Notes under the pieces: generated by a model | Databases searched by the model: none | Told to the model about the DNA's origin: nothing | The model's input: only the letters and a program-made list of their open reading frames with translations | DNA from: Dolomedes plantarius | Lineage: Eukaryota > Arthropoda > Arachnida > Araneae > Dolomedidae | Assembly (NCBI GenBank): GCA_907164885.2 | Contig: OU015491.1 | Coordinates: 120,456,431 to 120,520,430, forward strand | Direction of reading: 5' to 3' | DNA: 64,000 nucleotides | Position numbers and translations under genes: made by a program | Shown here: positions 1 to 10,029 of the stretch, one piece after another | Layout of the letters: each line of letters begins with the position of its first letter | Position numbering within the stretch: position 1 is the stretch's first letter

Positions 1-331
1 TTAATGGAAATATCTTTTGCAAAAGTAGTCAAATAAAATCGAAATTTTTATAAGTAAATAGGTCAAAATCTTTGACTGTTTCCATCATTATACTTTCAAC
101 CATATCAATGTGGATATAAATTTTTGATAAAACTGTACTTCCCCCCCCCCCCCCAAAAAAAAAAGGAGAGAAATTATGGTCATTAAGACAGAAAATACGG
201 AAACCGTTTTTAATTTGCGTACATATAGGAAATTTTCAATAATATGCACAACTTATTACTAAATTAGGGGGCCCCATAATTTTGGGGGCCCTGGACAAGT
301 GCCCCACTTGCCCATGCAGAAATCTGGGCCT
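1..331. mobile_element. End of a hAT-like element (rest outside window)
   Basis: The sequence from about 265 to 331 has an inverted GGGGGCCC block and ends in TGCAGAAATCTGGGCCTG. Read from the other strand this starts CAGGCCCAGATTT, a hAT-like terminus. It resembles the proven hAT MITE at 59459, which shares the GGGGCAC and GGGCCCC blocks. It abuts the truncated N-terminus of the Tc1 gene at 332, so it probably inserted there. The other end and the target duplication cannot be seen. The first 260 bases are AT-rich with a C-run at 140-154. Confidence 0.4.
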
Positions 332-1252
332 GGTACTTATGCAAAGTGGATGAATGACGGTGAAACCAGCAGTAGACTATATGGTGTTGGACGTCCACAC
401 GCTATCAAAGAAAAAGGTCGTCGGAGACTGTCTCGCATGGTGAAGCAAAACAGGAGCCAGACAGTGGCTCAGCTGACAGCCCAATACAATGCAGGGCCAA
501 GTAGAATAGTATCGCAGCACACTGTTCAGCGGATACTGTTGGATATGGAGCTACGCAGCAAACGTCCCACTCGTGTGCCTTTGCTGACCAAACGTCATCG
601 CCAACTGCGCCTGCGCTGGGCCCGGGAACATCGCGACTGGTCCATGGATCAGTGGGAGAGAGTTGCCTGGTCAGATGAATCACGGTTTGTCATTCATCAC
701 GCCGATGGCCGTGTCAGGATACGCCGTCTTCCAGGCGAACTGTTGCTCCCTCAATGTACAGTAGGTTATACACAGGCCGGTGGTGGCGGTATTATGCTTT
801 GGGAGACGTTCTCTTGAGCGTCTCTGGGACCCGTGGTTGTGGTAGAGCAGACCATGAATGCTACAGGGTATCTGAACATCATTGTGGACCAGTTGCACCC
901 TTACATGGCCTCTATTTTTCCAGCTGGAAATGGAATGTTCCAACAAGACAACGCCCCGTGTCACAAGGCTAAAATTGTGTTGGAGTGGTTCCAGGAACAT
1001 GATGCTGAATTCCAGTTAATGTCCTGGCCGCCTAACTCACCGAATCTCAATCCGATAGAACACATTTGGGATGTCATGGGACGGCAGCTCAGAGTTCAAA
1101 GACCACCAATTCGCAATATCTCGGATTTGCGTGACCGTTGCTTAAACATCTGGTACAATCTGTCTCCGGCCATCTACCAAGGACTTGTGGCATCCATGTC
1201 AAGGCGGGTTGAAGCTGTGTTGCGCGCCAAAGGTGGGCCAACTGGTTATTGA
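332..1252 (+). pseudogene. Tc1-family transposase (DD34E), nonsense mutation
   Basis: About 307 codons in one frame, from YAKWMNDGE to AKGGPTGY. The second DNA-binding domain (GRPHAIKEKGRRRLSRMV) and the whole catalytic domain are visible. The only coding damage apart from the missing N-terminus is the TGA at 815. The other tracts on the opposite strand here are shadows. Confidence 0.85.
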
Positions 1253-1283
1253 CAGGTGGTCATAATGTTTTTGCTCTTGAGTG
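332..1283 (+). mobile_element. Tc1-like DNA transposon, 5' truncated, one stop codon
   Basis: The transposase reading frame runs 332-1252 with one interruption, TGA at 815-817, where relatives have Trp (WGTFSW). The DDE catalytic set is present: SDESRF (D), QQDNAPCHKAK (D) and [10 protein letters not shown] (E). The first helix-turn-helix is missing because a hAT end abuts at 331. After the stop at 1250-1252 comes a short terminal inverted repeat ending GAGTG, followed by TA at 1284-1285. It lies in the middle of a Merlin transposase sequence, so it is younger than that. Confidence 0.85.
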
Positions 1284-1285
1284 TA

Positions 1286-1448
1286 TATACAGACTGCTGG
1301 AAAGCCTATAAAACGCAAGAACTGGAGAAAGCTGGCTTTAGGCACTTTGCTGTGAACCACAGATACAACTTCGTCGACCTGATGACCGGTGCGCATACTC
1401 AAACAATACAAAGACTTTGGGGATCGGACAAGTGGCGAAACAAACAAC
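1286..1448 (+). pseudogene. Merlin (IS1595/ISXO2-like) transposase fragment
   Basis: The frame reads VYTDCWKAYKTQELEKAGFR, HFAVNHRYNFVDLMTGAHTQ, TIQRLWGSDKWR. This is the second Asp (YTDCWKAY) and the NTIE-like region of Merlin transposases; the catalytic Glu position reads QR. The 5' part was displaced by the Tc1 insertion at 1284, and the 3' part ends where the opposite-strand Tc1 begins. Confidence 0.7.
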
Positions 1449-2626
1449 ATAGGGTCACTGCCCAATTGCTGCTTCAGATCATCAGAATCCCGAGCTGGTT
1501 GGAGGGACCTGCCGATAATGCTCCAAATGTGCTCAATGGGGATGAGATCCGGCGACCTTGCTGGCCAAGGTAGCGTTGGGCAAGTACGAAAACAACGCTT
1601 ATGCCGACGCTTAAGCAGTAGAAACTCTCGCCGTGTGCGGGTGGACATTATCTTGCTGAAATGTAAGCCCAGGATGACGTGATAGAAAGAGAAACACAAC
1701 GGGGCGTAGAATATCGTCGACGTACCGCTGTGCTGTAAGGGTGCCGCGGATGACAACCAAAGGGGTCCTGCTATGAAATGCAATGGCACCCCAGACCATC
1801 ACTCCTGGTTGTCAGCCCGTATGGCGGAATACAGTCAGGTTGGTATCCCACCGCTGTCCGGGCCTCTCCAGACACGTATTGGCTGGTTATCGGGGCTCAA
1901 TTCGAAGCGGGACTCATCACTGAAGACAATTCTACTCCAGTCAGTGACACTTCAGGTCCAATGTGCTCGACACCATGACAAACGGGCTTATCGGTGTACA
2001 GAGGTCAATGGTAGTCGGCCCAAGGGGCGCCGTGAGCTCATCCTCCCTTTCTCCGAGCCGCCTATGAAGGGTGCTTGTGGTGACCGAAGCACCAGTTGCA
2101 CGTAGGATCGATGATGATGAATCTGGGGCTGTGAGTGCCGCTCTGACGATTGCTCGGTCTTCACGTTCTGTCGTGTCTCTAGGCTGACCGCTTCTTTCTT
2201 GATGCTGTGTTTGGCGATGGTTCACCCATTCCTACCAACATCGTATAATAGTGGCATCGCTCCTATCCAAATGTCGAGCGATTCGCCAATTTGTCCAACC
2301 GGCTTCTTAAATCCCAACTACACGTCCTGTCTGAAATGCTGACATCTGCGCATATTGTTCGAAGCCCCTGTATGCTAGGCATGGTTATTGTCTACCTGAG
2401 TACACGGAATAAAATTCGCAAAGAATTTATGACCTGAAATCGAAATTTCTCCTCTTTAATATCCTGCCAGTTGCGCAGTTAAGATGCTCTGCAGCGTCAC
2501 ATGCTCATTCATTGGTCGCCAAACTTTAAATATTTGCATTTTCCGTCGAAACCTGTATGCATATCAATTTGTGTCCAATTTGAGTCACCCCTTCTTGGCA
2601 CGTCGCTTTTTTTTGGTCTAAGAGTG
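1449..2626 (-). mobile_element. Decayed Tc1-like element, opposite strand
   Basis: Minus-strand pieces read HTIAKH, ERSGQPRDTTEREDRAIVR (helix-turn-helix region, about 2220-2090), GVMVWGAIAFHSRTPLVV and FQQDNVHPHTARV (about 1800-1611), and SPDLIPIEHIWSIIGRSL (about 1560-1500). The second Asp and the Glu motif are recognisable; the first Asp region is scrambled and there are many frameshifts. The 5' end on this strand has a Tc1-like terminus (ACACTCTTAGACC) at 2626 followed by TA. The 3' end is missing at about 1449. Confidence 0.7.
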
Positions 2627-2627
2627 T

Positions 2628-4030
2628 ATTTCTGTATTGTCTTTAATATGAAAGTTTTAATTAGATCTAAAATTATCGATAGCAAAATCTTGTTCTTCAG
2701 CTGCCGATTTTTTTTTTTTTTACTTTTTCATATGTTTTCCACATTCTTTTTTAAACATGCTGCTGCTCAAAATGTTGATGCATGTTTAATAACTGCTTTC
2801 GTATATTTCATACTAGCTAATTACACGTGCTTCGCCACAGATTACATGAGTGCCATGAATTATGTCATTTGGTTCATTTAATTTCAATTAACTTTAGCAG
2901 TAAGGTATGGTCATTTCTCATAAGGAGGTCATCGCATAATTTAACGACAGTGACCCGACTTTAAACACGAGTTTTGGATATTTCATTTTTATTTTGGGGA
3001 TTTAAAACCACTTTACAACCTCCTTAAAAGTTACTTTTTAAAAATCTTTCTTGATCAGCACTTAGAGCCTAAGAGGAATCGCCATACAAAATTTCAACTT
3101 CTTAGGCCTTATTGTTCCAGTGATACAGTGGGGTTTTTTTAGGGGGGGGGGCTAAACCCCTTAAAATTTGAACTAAAAAAATGTTATCGGTGTGCACCTA
3201 GGGCTTAAGGGAAACCAACCAACAAAATTTCAGCTTCCCAGGCCTTATGGTTCCAGAGATAAAGTGAGTTTATTTCTTTTTTTTTAATTTTTTTTTTTTT
3301 TTTTGGGGGGGAGGCTGGCTAAACGCCTTAAAATTTGAACTTAAAAAAAAAAAAAAGATTTATTGATGTGCACCTAGGGCTTAAGGGAAACCAACCAACA
3401 AAATTTCAGCTTCCCAAGCCTTATGGTTTCATAGATACAGTGGGTTTATTTTTTTGGGGGGGAGGGGGCTAAACCCCTTAAAATTTGAACTAAAAAAAAA
3501 GATTTATTGGTGTGCACCTAGGGCTTAAAGGAAACCGACAAACAACATGTTAGCTTCCCAGGCCTTATGGTTCCAGAGATACAGTGGGTTTTTTTGGGGG
3601 TTGGGGCTATACCCCTTAAAATTTGGGCTTAAAAAAAAGATTTATTGGTGTACACCTAGGGCTTAAGGGTATCCACCATACGAAATTTCAACGGACCCTT
3701 TTTTTCAAGAGGTACATTGGGTGTATTTTAAAGGGGGAGGGGAGTTTAAGCCCCTTTTAACACCCTTAAAATTTGTAATTTTTTTTTAAATATTTCTTAG
3801 TGGGGACATCGAACTTAGGAGTAACCACCAAGCAAAATTTTCGCATTCTAAGACTTAAACTTCTAAAGTTTTGCGTTTGTTTAACATACTCATTTTGAAT
3901 ATTTTTCGTGCATTTCTGTATTGTCATTAGTACGCAATTTTTAATTAAAGCTAAAATTATTTATAATCGAAATCTTGTTCTCCATCTGACACGTTTTCCA
4001 CACATTTGTAATTTTTAAACATGCTGGAAA
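2628..4030. repeat. Tandem array of about six 136-173 bp units between direct repeats
   Basis: Units containing AGGGCTTAAGGGAAACC, AAAATTTCAGCTTCCCAGG and a G-run before CTAAACCCCTTAAAATTTG recur at about 3063, 3207, 3380, 3523, 3659 and 3823. The array (about 2990-3870) is flanked by a degenerate direct repeat of about 130 bp, 2628-2770 and 3909-4030 (ATTTCTGTATTGTC, CTAAAATTAT, AATCTTGTTCT, TTTTCCACA, TTAAACATGCTG). A Helitron-like 3' terminus on the minus strand sits at 2813-2838. No coding gene is seen. Confidence 0.8.
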
Positions 4031-4126
4031 TGTTTATAACTTCCGGTTAGAAAATAGGTTGCCACTGTGAAATTAAGTGTTGGCGGGCGGATATTGCGCC
4101 AAGGGTAAAAAGCTGCCAAGTTTCAG

Positions 4127-5690
4127 CTATAATACGCAAGTACCAAAACTAATTAAGACGGGAAAGTGGTCTGAGTCAAAAGCATCAAGAGTTTCAATAG
4201 TGAAAGGGTAAGGAATGTTTTTAAAAAGAGCCAGGTCGATAGAGGAGGAGCCATTTTGGTGAAAGTGCGTAGGAGAGGGAGGGGTAAGAAGTTTAATATC
4301 CGTGTTGTTAGAAATGAATTTTTGAAGGGCTCTACCAGAAGGATTAATGGAGCGACAATTCCAGGCCGAATGATGTGCATTTAAGTCGCCAGCAGGCCGA
4401 GAGCACATAGGATTTAGAAGTCGCCAGCAACAATACAGAAATTATTGGAGCTGAAAATTTTAGAAAAATTGGACACCAGAAAAGTTTTTCTAGGATGTAT
4501 ATGAACGAAATTAAAATTTTGGTGTTTCTATTTTACTGGAGTGACACTCTCCACATTTTATGCACCAGGGGGAAAGTCAAAACATTTGGCACCGGTAGCA
4601 ATGGCTAACACCAGATTTTTTAAAGTGTTAAAATGTCACGCGGAGGTAATTGATAGTAATTTTATTAAGATTGTCAGTGTTATGAGAAGGCCTTTTGGAA
4701 ACTACAAAATGAGGCATAGGCTTTCTAGTTTTTCTGTTTGTAAGGTAGGCAGTTTTAATGGTTTCCAAATCGATCTCTCTAATACCGTTCTCGATGTCAG
4801 TAGTAGCAGTGCAGGAGGAAAGGCTCCTGATGACAAATTTTCTTGGACGTTCGGATCTCGGATCCATAGTCCGAAAGGGAATTTTAAGATTATCAAGATA
4901 TTTTTGTATGACTATAGGAATCAACACTACCAATATTTATCCTTATGAGAGTCCCTGAAAGCGCGGCATCAACATCTGTGGCAATTTCGTTAATATTTTG
5001 GAGCATGGTGCTCCATTTGCTATTTATGTCGAAAAAGTTTTGAGATCTGTAAGGTTTACTTTTAGATTGATTTTCATCAACTACTTCTGGATTGGAAGTG
5101 TCCATTGTTTCAGTTGTTGGCGCTACAAACGGTTGGGTGGCAGCAGGAAAATCCGTTAGAGACTCTGCGTTATCAAGAATCTCAAACTTATAAGAAGTTG
5201 GCACGTTAGGCTTGCAAGAATCAGATTTGTTTACTTCACGCTTTTTAGTGGAAGAGAGCATGACAGTTAGAACCCGAGTAATACAGATATTAAGGTGTTG
5301 CAGAGATTTATTCAATTCTCTGTAAAAATTAGTATGATACAAATCAAATAGGTTAAATTTGAGAAATTAATTTATGTCAGTACAATTATTGCTGAGCACA
5401 ATATAAAGCTGATAGCAAAAAATACTTACAGCTTGGGAATCAAGCGACTTCTCGATGGCGTCCATGGCAAACAGCAGAAATGAGTGAATAGTGCTGTAGA
5501 ATTCCCATTCTAGGGGATATTTGCACTCGAAATAGTTCAAGAGTTTGATGATCGCTGGAGAATTAGTGACAGCAAGATCTTGTGTGGGAGCAGCATACGT
5601 AGGAATGTCATCGACAGAAGTGTTGCCCGCAGAAGCCGAGCCCGATGGCTTCGCAAGAGCGTAAATAGGAACATCACAGACGGAAGGCAG
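4127..5690 (-). mobile_element. Jockey-type non-LTR retrotransposon remnant (ORF1 and endonuclease)
   Basis: On the minus strand, ORF1 starts about 5262 (MLSSTKKREVNKSD) and runs to about 4628, with RPRKFVIRSLSSCTATTDIE and KTRKPMPHFVVS, the gag-like pattern of Jockey ORF1. It is frameshifted near 4930-4890. Downstream, 4408-4127 gives GDLNAHHSAWNCRSINPSGR and DSDHFPVLISF, the APE-type endonuclease. The reverse transcriptase that should follow is absent; the array at 3870 intervenes. The stretch 5342-5690 is open on the minus strand but not recognised and may be the element's 5' region. Confidence 0.7.
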
Positions 5691-6240
5691 TGGCGTAGCG
5701 AGAGGGGGGGGGGCAAGGGGATCTATCATGCTCCGAACGCGGTACAGCTTTGTCAGACGCACATCCCGGCCAAGTTTGGTGATTTTATGTATGGCGTGGT
5801 AACCATGCGATTTTGGCGAAATTTTTTTTCTTCGGATTTAGTTGTGAGCGGTTGTGGTAGTAATTCGATTGAGAGTGTAAATTTAATAATAAATACTGAG
5901 ATTTAAAATTTTGATTGTTTTCTTAATTTTTTAACATTAGCACAGAGTTGAGTATGTTTTGTATTTTGTTTGTTTATTTTTGTTATTTCTACTGTGGCTT
6001 TTTTCGGGCATGCGTTATTGCTATTTTGTAATGTAGGAAATTTATTTGCTATCTGAGGTTAGCTGATGATATCTGTAATGTTTTTGGAAGTTTAATAGAT
6101 ACAAGTATGATATCTCCCCCATGAGATTTCTCGCCAAATCTGGCGCCCTTTGTTTTGGTTGTAGTGTTGCCGGTTTTTACTTTTGTGTAATAATCCGTCA
6201 AAATATTAAATAACAGTTGCTATTTAATTTTTTGACGGAG
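5691..6240. other. Repeat-derived spacer, no gene
   Basis: It begins with a GC-rich block (GGCAGTGGCGTAGCGAG and a G-run to about 5720). The block at 5712-5750 (GGGGATCTATCATGCTCC) resembles 10035-10075 (GGGGATATATCATACTAG). The rest is AT-rich with TTGGCG and CGCCAA motifs, as near other repeats in this window. It may be the 5' part of the Merlin host copy. Confidence 0.35.
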
Positions 6241-7026
6241 GTTGGGTTGTTAAAGAGCGCGAATTGCAAAAAAAATGTGGGTCAGAGATGGGGATTAAAG
6301 TTAAAAGTTCGCATTCTGATGGTTTTATATTTGTCTGTAGGAAAGTAATTGGGGGAAGCAATGTAATATTGAGAAATCTATTCGGCATGGTTCGTGGTTT
6401 TCTAATTCTAAATTAAAGTTATTTGAGGTTTTATATATTACTTATGATATTTTGAGGGGTGCAACAACTGGGCGAATTATGGAGGAATATTCTTTTGCAA
6501 AGACTACTTTTTTTGATTGGAGACAATTTATTAATGAGACTGTTTTGGATTATATTGAATTGTCTTCCGAGAAAGTAAGGGGGGAGGGGTAAGGTCGTCG
6601 AAATTTGGGAAACGAAAGTATCATAAGGGACATAGGGTTGAGGGCCATTGGGTGTTTGGAGGGGTTGAGAGGGATTCCGGGAGGGTTTTTTTAGTTGCTG
6701 TGCATGATAGGACTCAAGAGACTTTGTTGGGAGTTATAAAAGATTGGATATTGCCAGAGACTTCAGTGTATTCCGATTGCTGGAAAAGTTACGACTGTCA
6801 GCAGGATGGATTTGATCACCTTAAAGTAAACTATAAGCTTACATTCGTTGACACCGATACTGGGTGTAACACGAATACGATTGAAAGTACGTGGAGGCAT
6901 GTAAAAGCAACGTTGCCTACGTACAATCGTAAGGTAGATTTTAAATTCTACCTAGCGATGTAAATGTTTCAAAAATCATGTTTAGCGGCAAATGTAGATT
7001 GTTTTAATAAATTTATTGAAATCGTT
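6241..7026 (+). pseudogene. Merlin-family transposase (host copy), interrupted by another Merlin element
   Basis: The + strand encodes a decayed Merlin/IS1595-like transposase: RHGSWFSNSKLKLFEVLYIT, GEGKVVE, KFGKRKYHKGHRVEGHWVFG (6599-6660), VYSDCWKSYD (second Asp), TNTIESTWRHVKATLP (Glu). Frameshifts occur before 6600, the DES motif carrying the first Asp appears deleted, and TAA at 6961 interrupts YLAM-MFQKS. The frame then reads FIEIVSG up to 7034 and resumes as INWEEYKISVYI at 9646 once the inserted element and one 8-bp repeat are removed. Confidence 0.8.
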
Positions 7027-7599
7027 TCGGGGATGGGAAGAGTTCCGTATCCTATGCCGCTTGGCGCTATTTGGCGCGGATAATGATTTTTCCGCGTTTG
7101 GCGGAAAACTCAGATTATTGCAACCTATCTAACCGACGCCATCTTTTCGGTGTCACTTAAAACCGGTGTCGCTTAAAAACAAAACAAATAGAAACAAAAT
7201 AAATTTTATAACTTACCGGAAAGCTACTTTGTGAAGAAATAATAACTGTAGACGGGATTTTGGGTAGTCTTTTTGTTTCTGCCATTAAAAAAAGAGAGAT
7301 CCCCATGATCCCCATGATCCCCATCATGTATATATAACTGTGTTTACTATTAACTGTCCAGTACCTATATAATTAAATACCCAATAAGGGTGGGCGGGAC
7401 TGGGTACTTAGACTTCGTCAGGAAAGGTCACATGAAATGAGCTCCTGTTTATGGATATTTCTATGAGAATCTACCGGGAAAATTTTACACTTTTTCGGCA
7501 TTTGTTATTCAGCTTTTACGGCAAGAGTTTTTATATATATATATACATTAATCCATGTTTAAAATAAAAAGAATTAACACAACAAAAAAATTAAATTAG

Positions 7600-7800
7600 A
7601 AATTGCCCACAGCGCTTGTGCGAGGATCTCTCGCTCAGCGATAGATCCTCTGAGCGATAGCTCGCGTCCGATGCGATAACCATTCAGCCACGGAATCCTT
7701 GAGAAAAAGCTGTTATGGAGGGGACATAACGCGATTTCGTTACGTGACGATTTCTGCCAGTTCACAAGCCGCGTAAAAGAACTTCGTTCCAAAAGTAATA
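7600..7800 (-). repeat. SINE-like repeat sharing its head with 63303-63385
   Basis: Read on the minus strand, about 7790-7705 (GGAACGAAGTTCTTTTACGC, then GCAGAAATCGTCACGTAACG) matches 63303-63385. It is followed by a tRNA-like block with an A-box-like TGGCTGAATGG and a run of CGCTCAGAGGATC/CGCTGAGCGAGAGATC repeats. No intact B box is seen. It lies inside the Merlin element. Confidence 0.5.
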
Positions 7801-7920
7801 AAATTACAAAACAAAACCACGGTAAAAATGTATTACATGATAAAATTTTGTAAGATTTCATAATTATTTACAGTTTAATAAAAGTTAAACCCAATGTACT
7901 AAACATTAATTTTTTAAAAA

Positions 7921-9070
7921 TTACAAATTTTCCCAATAGGGATCATCTAAATCGTTTTCTAAAAGAGGTATTTCGTCATCTTTTTTAAAATAGCTAATAG
8001 GCATTAAATTTTCAATATCCTCAGTCGCGGGTGTGGGACACTCAAATTCTATAAGTTCAAGCCCCTTTTTGCCAAACCCTGGATAAACTAATTTAATATC
8101 ATTAATAAATTGTTCAACCCGTTCCCCATCAGAATTTAAGAAATGTAATTTATGACGACGATAAAAATGCTAAGTCAGTATATGGGTTTACATTTTATCA
8201 GTTCGACGACACTTCAAGGACTTTTTAAACCAACGATTTTCATTTTCGAAATCATTGATTGTGTTAGTGACATTTTCTTTAGAAACAAATTCCCCTTTAC
8301 TATGATTAGTAGTTAAATGTTTGGTACCCCTAGAAAATAATTTTTCTACATTATTGTATTGTGGTGCGGAATCTGTATATATAACACTTGTGTCTGGGTG
8401 GCAGTAACGTTTAATGAAAGGCCAAATATCCTGTTTCTTTTTGCTACCAACTTTAAAAAATAACCCCTCTTTATCCTCCCTACAAAAAATCCCCAAAACA
8501 GTAATTGTTGAATTTTTTTGGAACCCTACCTCGCCCATTTTTACGTTTAGTTTAAAAAGTTTCATCAATTAGAATCGATTTACCTTTCCCCCCTAATTTA
8601 TTAAAATTCTGAGAAGCGTGAATTTCACAAACTTCTCTTAAGAAAGAAAAATAATCGCATAAAGTTTCTTCGGATAAAGCCGATTCGTTACGACTTTCCC
8701 GCCAGCTCTGTAAATTGCGAAATAAAAAGTTAGTAGGAATTTGTAGAACTAATGCAAAAATAATCGCGAGTGAATCCTTGAATGGTATTTTAGAATTTTC
8801 AAAAAAAGTATTATCCACAGGATTTACGGAGCCACAGCAAGGATGTGGATTAGATTTTGAAAAATGCCGCGAACAACAAACCCATCTCCATCCCAATTTA
8901 ACATTAGCCGCACGATTTTTTTTCATTTCAGACCCACATTTCGGACAAGAAGGAGAGCAAGAGTCATTAGGGAGTAAACCCACATCAATTGCAAAAGCAA
9001 TTGCGGTTTCCTCTGAATTTATTATAGACATCCATGTAAAAATTGAAAAATTTAAAAGTAAGGGATGCAT
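7921..9070 (-). pseudogene. Merlin transposase with N-terminal zinc ribbon
   Basis: The minus-strand product has a Cys-X2-Cys zinc ribbon (CPKCGSEMKK, then WVCCSRHF and HPCCGS), a linker, then the DDE domain: LIDETF (first Asp, about 8560), VIYTDSAPQYNN (second Asp), and TNTINDFENENRWFKKSLK holding the likely Glu. The tail is RRHKLHFLNSDGE to DDPYWENL. Damage: a frameshift in the T-run after DETF (about 8555), then two in-frame stops at about 8188 and 8170. The start is MHPLLL at 9070 or MSIINSEE 39 nt further in. It is only distantly like the Merlin copy it sits in. Confidence 0.8.
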
Positions 9071-9645
9071 ATCTAAAAAAAAATAGAAATTGGCAGAAGC
9101 AGAAAGACTTACGTTCAGTTAAATTCCTATAGTCAAACTGTACGTTCAATAGTAAAACTGTAGAATTGTTAACGTTTGAAATTTCCAAGTGATTAAAATT
9201 AAATTGATTGGCCTTTAGATATTGTTTCCGACAAGCACGTTCTCTAATTCCGTTTGAAATTACTAAGTGATTAAAAATTAAATTCATTATAGTTACACCA
9301 CGTGATCTACGTAAAGACACAGCAAACAAACAACTAACGAATGATGATGTAACACAAACGAATGATAATATACCATAGTGAAATATTTATCGCCCAAATA
9401 TTTATTTAATATTTTTTATTCGCCGTTCTTTAATTCCGTTTGAAATTACCAAGTGATTAAAATTAAATTCATTATAGATACACCACGTGATCTACGTAGA
9501 GACACAGCAAACAAACACGAATAAGAAACCACCTTAAAAAGATCGTAACACAAACGAATGATAATATACCATATTGAAATATTTATCGCCCAAAAAAAAT
9601 CGCCAAATTTCCCGGCACAGGATACGGAACTCTTCCCTCGGGGAT

Positions 9646-10029
9646 TAACTGGGAGGAGTACAAAATTTCAGTATACATACTTTTTTTTAAAATTGTATTG
9701 CCAACATGTATTTTTTTCTATTGTATTTGTGCTTTAATTTATGTTTAATCAAGAAATATATATTTAACCCAGATGTATTTTATGTTTATTTAAATGAATT
9801 ATTATTAGTTGCACTATACTGACTTTTTTTCGCGGGGTTGGGGAGGGCGGAATCCCCCTCCCCCACCTAACAAATTTCTTATTATTTTTCAGCTTTTATT
9901 TTTTGTATTTATGTGTTTTTTGTGCTTTTCTGTGGTTGTACAGTATAAAAAATACGTATTTTTTGGACTTTCCGGAATTTCCCGTTTCAAAGACACGCTT
10001 GGCGACAAAAAAAAAAATCGCCAAAATCG
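9646..10029. other. Downstream part of host Merlin copy, then AT-rich spacer
   Basis: 9646-9760 continues the host Merlin frame (INWEEYKISVYI) before it degenerates. 9820-10029 is low-complexity with a G-run, CCCC runs and CGCCAA/TTGGCG motifs. No gene is supported. Confidence 0.5.

Larger units (their letters stand above)
7035..9637 (-). mobile_element. Complete-length Merlin transposon (2603 bp) with perfect 8-bp target duplication
   Basis: Terminal inverted repeats of about 25 bp with one mismatch start GGGAAGAGTTCCGTATCC at 7035 and end with its complement at 9637. Flanking 8-bp direct repeats are TCGGGGAT at 7027-7034 and 9638-9645. Merlin elements are known for 8-9 bp duplications. The transposase gene is on the minus strand (7921-9070). 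TTGGCG motifs lie just inside both ends. Between the gene and the left end is a 0.2 kb SINE-like repeat (about 7600-7800). The AT-rich right part (9090-9600) has a roughly repeated block (GTGATTAAAATTAAAT at about 9190, 9270 and 9452). Confidence 0.9.

Noticed and set aside
2501..2881. 126-codon + strand frame
   Set aside because: Covers the 5' end of a minus-strand Tc1 and a T-rich repeat; Phe-rich, with no domain.
2628..4030. CRISPR-like array
   Set aside because: Units are 136-173 bp, degenerate and without uniform spacers in an animal genome; it is a tandem repeat.
4541..4948. 135-codon + strand frame
   Set aside because: Antisense of the Jockey ORF1, which has recognisable gag-like motifs on the minus strand.
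7574..7861. 95-codon minus-strand frame
   Set aside because: It runs through a SINE-like repeat in the noncoding part of a Merlin element.
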